Both the position numbers and the translations under genes were made by a program. This document shows, in pieces, positions 60,961 through 64,000 of a stretch of DNA of 64,000 nucleotides (position 1 is its first letter; every line of letters starts with the position of its first letter). The stretch lies in the NCBI GenBank assembly GCA_958296105.1, contig OY282441.1, forward strand, positions 3,048,773 to 3,112,772, in the 5' to 3' direction. Source of the DNA: an uncultured Dehalococcoidia bacterium (GTDB lineage Bacteria; Chloroflexota; Dehalococcoidia; Lucifugimonadales; UBA1123). Below the pieces are notes generated by a model. It was given only the letters and a program-made list of their open reading frames with translations. It had not been told where the DNA came from and did not search any database.

Positions 60961-61797
60961 TCAGTACGGCAGGCGCGTGTTCGGGTTTCGCTGGATGTAT
61001 CTGGCTTGGCGCACTGCGAGGTTCTCCTGAAGCTGCGCCGTCAGACCGCCGTCGACCACCAGCGCGTGGCCAGTTATGAAGCTCGCCTCGTCCGAGCAGA
61101 GGAAGACCACCGCGTTGGCGATGTCCAGCGGCCTGCCGACTCGTCGAATCGGGTACTGATCTTCGAAGAACTTCAGCCCGCTTGGGTTTCCGTCCCACGT
61201 TTCACGCCCGCGCTCGGTGACGATATGCCCCGGGCAGATGGCGTTCACCCGAATTCCCGAAGGCCCCAGCTCCGTGCAGAGCTGGCGGGTGATGCCGATG
61301 ACAGCGTGCTTTCCCGTCTCGTAGATCAGCGCTCCGGGCGCGCCGAACATGCCGTGGACGGAGGAGATGTTGACGATGCTGCCGCCGCCGGCCGCCCTCA
61401 TGTGCGCAGCCGCTCCCTTCGCAGCCAAGAAGTGCGCCTTCACCAGTATTCCCATTCCGGCGTCGAAGTCCGACTCGGATATGTCCTCTATCTCGTTGTC
61501 TCCGCCCCACAGCGCCGAGCTCACCGCGTTGTTGACGAGAATATCCAGCCTGCCGAGCTCGCGGACCGCCCTGCCGATCATCGCCTCGATGTCAGACGCT
61601 CGGCTGACGTCCGCGCGCATGGCTGTCGCACTGCCGCCGGCTTGGGCTATCGCGTCGACGTTCGCGCTGGCGGCGTCCATCTCCACGTCTGCGATCAGCA
61701 CCCTCGCGCCCTCCTCCGCCAGCCTGCGCGCCGTTGCGCCGCCTATGCCGAGCGCCCCGCCGGTGACCACCGCCGCCCGTCCTGTGAGTCTGCCCAT
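60961..61797 (-). CDS. SDR family oxidoreductase
   Basis: 278-aa classical SDR. TGGALGIGGAT (13-23), DVEMDAAS (NAD-type Asp), NNAVSS (about 89), the catalytic NISSV (Ser) and YETGK (Tyr/Lys, about 158-162), and PGHIVTERG. The C-terminal tail (LQENLAVRQARYIQRN) is about 20 residues longer than usual. Directly upstream of the VOC gene; a joint role in ring or hydroxy-acid catabolism is possible but not shown. Confidence 0.88.
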   Translation of the reverse strand: MGRLTGRAAVVTGGALGIGGATARRLAEEGARVLIADVEMDAASANVDAIAQAGGSATAMRADVSRASDIEAMIGRAVRELGRLDILVNNAVSSALWGGDNEIEDISESDFDAGMGILVKAHFLAAKGAAAHMRAAGGGSIVNISSVHGMFGAPGALIYETGKHAVIGITRQLCTELGPSGIRVNAICPGHIVTERGRETWDGNPSGLKFFEDQYPIRRVGRPLDIANAVVFLCSDEASFITGHALVVDGGLTAQLQENLAVRQARYIQRNPNTRLPY

Positions 61798-61834
61798 ACT
61801 GCGCCCCCTTTACACCCCGAACTTTCGTCCGGAC

Positions 61835-62572
61835 TCAGCGCGGCTGTTCCACCTCTACCGGGCGATCCTCGAGAATCGCCAGCGGCGTATCCGACACCAT
61901 TGCGCTGGCAGCCGCCTGCCCGACTATGCGCGCCGCCGCTTCGACGCCGACCCCCATGTTCGGAGACCTGCGCCCCTTCGCCCGATGCGTGTCGGACGCC
62001 ATGACGTGCGCCATCCGCCTGCGCAGAAGCTCGCGGGTAAAGCGCGCCACCTCCGCGCCCCATGTTCCGACCACGCTGCCGGACGTGATCTGACTCAGCA
62101 TCCCGCGCTCGATGAACTTCTTCAGCATCTCCGGTTCGCGCTGGAACGCCTCGATGCGCTCCGGATGCGCCAGCACCGGAGTCAGCCCGCGCTCCTGCAC
62201 TTCGGAGAGCGCCCTTTCTATGTAGTCCGGTCTGCCGAAGAACGGCATCTCTATCAGTATATAGCGCGAGCCGTTCATCGGCAGCGCGCGCCCCGCGTCT
62301 ATCTCGGCAGGCAGCCCCGCGTCCAGATGGTTCTCCATGCCCAGAGCCAGCGAGACGTCCACCCCCAGCTCGGCGTTCTGCGCGTTCATGTCGGAGGTCA
62401 GGCGGACGACGTGTTCGATCGACCAGTCTTCGATGACGTCCTTGCGGTGCGGAGTCGCCAGCGCCACCTTCGTGCCGCTCGCCGCCGCCGCGCGAGACAT
62501 CTCCAGCGTCTCCAGCGGAGACCTTGCGCCGTCGTCCACACCCGGCAGGATGTGCGCGTGGAGGTCGTACAT
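61835..62572 (-). CDS. PHP-family phosphatase (CpsB/YwqE-like tyrosine phosphatase)
   Basis: 245 aa. MYDLHAHILPGVDDGA (DxHxH metal motif and the DDG), ALATPHRKDV (His), LALGMENHLD (Glu), PVLAHPERI (His-Pro-Glu-Arg) and ASDTHRAKGR (Asp-x-His) are the complete PHP metal set of bacterial CpsB-type tyrosine phosphatases that regulate capsule synthesis. Its ATG shares one base with the upstream deacetylase stop (TGATG). Polysaccharide export genes are not visible nearby, so the substrate is uncertain. Confidence 0.88.
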   Translation of the reverse strand: MYDLHAHILPGVDDGARSPLETLEMSRAAAASGTKVALATPHRKDVIEDWSIEHVVRLTSDMNAQNAELGVDVSLALGMENHLDAGLPAEIDAGRALPMNGSRYILIEMPFFGRPDYIERALSEVQERGLTPVLAHPERIEAFQREPEMLKKFIERGMLSQITSGSVVGTWGAEVARFTRELLRRRMAHVMASDTHRAKGRRSPNMGVGVEAAARIVGQAAASAMVSDTPLAILEDRPVEVEQPR

Positions 62573-63276
62573 CACCTGCGTATGTTGATCCTGCGGAAAG
62601 CCTCCGCGTAGGGCATATCCGCCCTCTGTCCGATTCGCCGCGCGTTGGCGCGCACGAACTCGCCCACGTCGGTATCGCCGTCCTCGCCCCCCACCTGCGA
62701 GGCGTGCTTCTTGAGTGACTCTATCTTTACGCCGATGGTGTCCGTGATATCTATGTACGTATCCGGCTCCTCGGTTCCCCAGAACAGCACGTCGCCCACC
62801 TTGTGAGTATCCAGCCCGTCGCGCGTGATATGCTCCGGGTAGTGCAGACGGTCTCGCGCGTAGGGAAAGACCGCGTCCATCGTCACCATTCCGCACATCC
62901 GATGATCGCGGTGCAGGTAGAAGCTGCGTCTGTGCGGATCCGTGGCCAGCACCACATCCGGCCTGAACCTGCGTATGGCGTGTACGAGCTGCCCTCTGAA
63001 CTCCGCCGTGTCTTCGAGCGCGCCGTCAGGGTGTCTGAGGTACACCACCTCTTTGATGCCAAGAACTCGCGCAGCCTCCGCCTGCTCCCGCTCGCGGATC
63101 TCCGCCAGTCGCTCCGATGTAAGGTTGGGGTCGCTGGTGCCTTTGTCCCCATTGGTGCAGAGAACGTAGTAAACCTCCGTCCCTTCTGCGATCCAGCCGG
63201 CCACGGCGCCCCCGCAGCCGATCTCCGCATCGTCAGGATGCGGCGTCACCACCAGCGCTCGTTCAGGTCTTTCCAT
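62572..63276 (-). CDS. PIG-L (LmbE-like) family deacetylase
   Basis: 234 aa. VVTPHPDDAEIGCGGAVA (HPDD zinc motif, about 10-15), TNGDKGTSDP, REREQAEAARVLGI and HRDHRMCG (zinc His, about 120) define the N-acetylglucosaminyl-type deacetylase family. Related to MshB/Bshb and to LmbE proteins, so mycothiol- or bacillithiol-like sugar deacetylation is one option. I use the ATG at 63276 at the domain start; GGGAGG lies 14 bases upstream, so a longer start at 63318 is possible. Followed with one-base overlap by the PHP phosphatase gene. Confidence 0.88.
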   Translation of the reverse strand: MERPERALVVTPHPDDAEIGCGGAVAGWIAEGTEVYYVLCTNGDKGTSDPNLTSERLAEIREREQAEAARVLGIKEVVYLRHPDGALEDTAEFRGQLVHAIRRFRPDVVLATDPHRRSFYLHRDHRMCGMVTMDAVFPYARDRLHYPEHITRDGLDTHKVGDVLFWGTEEPDTYIDITDTIGVKIESLKKHASQVGGEDGDTDVGEFVRANARRIGQRADMPYAEAFRRINIRR

Positions 63277-63494
63277 ATCGCTTCGCGCGACCTCCCGTTC
63301 AGATATAGGTTGTCGCATCCAGTTTACAGATATGGGCTGACGCCTGTCAGCATCTTGGCTGCCAGTAGCTGCCAGCATCTGCCAGTATATGGAGAGATGA
63401 CGCCTTCCCCCACTTCGCGCGCTGGCGAGCGGTCTTCCGCCACTTTTGTTACAATCCCCACAGTCTGCGAGTGTATTGGAAGTCAGGAGCGCAA

Positions 63495-64000
63495 ATGGAC
63501 GGCAGCGTTGAACTGCGAAAGTTCGATTGGAAAGACATAGAGGCGGTCACACGCCTGTTCAGCCGACTAGGCGGCACGGAGGGGACGGAGAAGGAGGCGG
63601 ACACCGAGCTGGTGCGCCAGACGCTTTCACATCCGTCAGCGTCTCCCGAAGACAATCTGACCCTTGCGCTGAGCGGCGGCAGGCTGATCGGCTTCTATCA
63701 GCTGTTCCCCGAGGTCCCCATCGGCAGGGCTGTCGTTGCGAGTGGAGCGTTGACGGAGTTTCGACACGGCGACGCTGCCCGCCGTCTGCTGAGCGCGGCA
63801 ATCGAGCAGGTCGAGGCGCTGGACGTCGGCGTACTCCACATACAGGCGTCCGGCGATGACGACCACACCCGCGAGATGCTCGAATCCGAAGGCTTCCGCA
63901 GCGTCAAGGACTACTGGCAGATGCGCTGGGAGGGCGGCGAGCTTCCGCCGCTGAGCATGAGGCCCAACTTCAGCCTGCGCCCCTTCAGGCTCGGACAGGA
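63495..64000 (+). CDS. GNAT family acetyltransferase, 3' end outside the window
   Basis: At least 168 residues before the window ends in frame. It begins MDGSVELRKFDWKDIEAVTR with AGGAG 5 bases upstream. The pattern of a GNAT domain is visible: LTLALSGGRLIGFYQLFPE (beta-3/4 region), GALTEFRHGDAARRLLSAAI (CoA-binding loop) and GFRSVKDYWQMRW. The start of a second domain (SLRPFRLGQ) hints at a tandem-GNAT protein such as mycothiol synthase, which would suit the PIG-L gene 219 bases away and divergent. Confidence 0.75.
   Translation, partial: MDGSVELRKFDWKDIEAVTRLFSRLGGTEGTEKEADTELVRQTLSHPSASPEDNLTLALSGGRLIGFYQLFPEVPIGRAVVASGALTEFRHGDAARRLLSAAIEQVEALDVGVLHIQASGDDDHTREMLESEGFRSVKDYWQMRWEGGELPPLSMRPNFSLRPFRLGQ

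Overview
The window is a GC-rich bacterial chromosome segment. It most resembles a Chloroflexota genome of the Dehalococcoidia/SAR202 type. This is an inference from content: a giant DUF2298 ('Chlor_Arch_YYY') membrane protein, a DUF2277 gene, and many catabolic families (enolase superfamily, LLM flavin oxidoreductase, SDRs, aldo/keto reductases, amidohydrolase, PIG-L deacetylase). I found no rRNA, tRNA, transposase, integrase or CRISPR array.

Layout. 0-7.3 kb: catabolic oxidoreductases, then the minus-strand set ispH, geranylgeranyl-reductase-like, 2-phosphosulfolactate phosphatase-like. 7.4-11.2 kb: aminotransferase, glutamine-dependent NAD synthetase and a Uma2 protein, convergent with a P-loop gene. 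12-14.6 kb: two tandem paralogues combining a PLD-like domain with repeated Cys-rich modules. 14.8-22.9 kb: a carboxyl-transfer and TCA operon (12S-like carboxyltransferase, a 67-aa GTG-start protein, 5S plus biotin carrier, isocitrate dehydrogenase, malate dehydrogenase), interrupted by a small membrane protein and a coiled-coil nuclease-like gene. 23-28.8 kb: enolase-superfamily enzyme, FKBP isomerase, isocitrate-lyase-family protein, epimerase, HAD phosphatase and ribokinase. 29.1-33.6 kb: 1495-aa GT-C/DUF2298 protein. 33.6-37.3 kb: a chimeric tandem array. 37.3-42.7 kb: SDR, rhamnose-mutarotase-like protein, a decayed helicase, two coiled-coil paralogues and an enoyl-CoA hydratase. 42.8-51 kb: ThDP enzyme plus an AddB/AddA-type recombination nuclease. 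51-54.8 kb: MBL hydrolase, aldo/keto reductase and an AT-richer island with a phage-type adenine methyltransferase. 54.8-60.5 kb: a 2-oxoacid dehydrogenase operon (E1alpha, E1beta, E2) with a restriction-modification pair between E1alpha and E1beta. 60.5-64 kb: VOC, SDR, PHP phosphatase, PIG-L deacetylase and the start of a GNAT gene.

The most unusual property is structural. At about ten loci, short stretches that include the end of a gene are tandemly duplicated (periods from about 34 to 830 bp). The extreme case is at 33.6-37.3 kb. A chimeric unit made of a C-terminal piece of the DUF2298 gene, a complete DUF2277 gene and the last 20 codons of the convergent SDR gene is present about four extra times. 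All five DUF2277 copies are open and share the same strong ribosome-binding site and GTG start. The DUF2298 pieces all carry the same two disabling deletions, so one decayed founder was amplified.

Limits: functions come from reading motifs and family resemblance. No alignment, search or composition calculation was run. Start sites were chosen by ribosome-binding site and domain fit.
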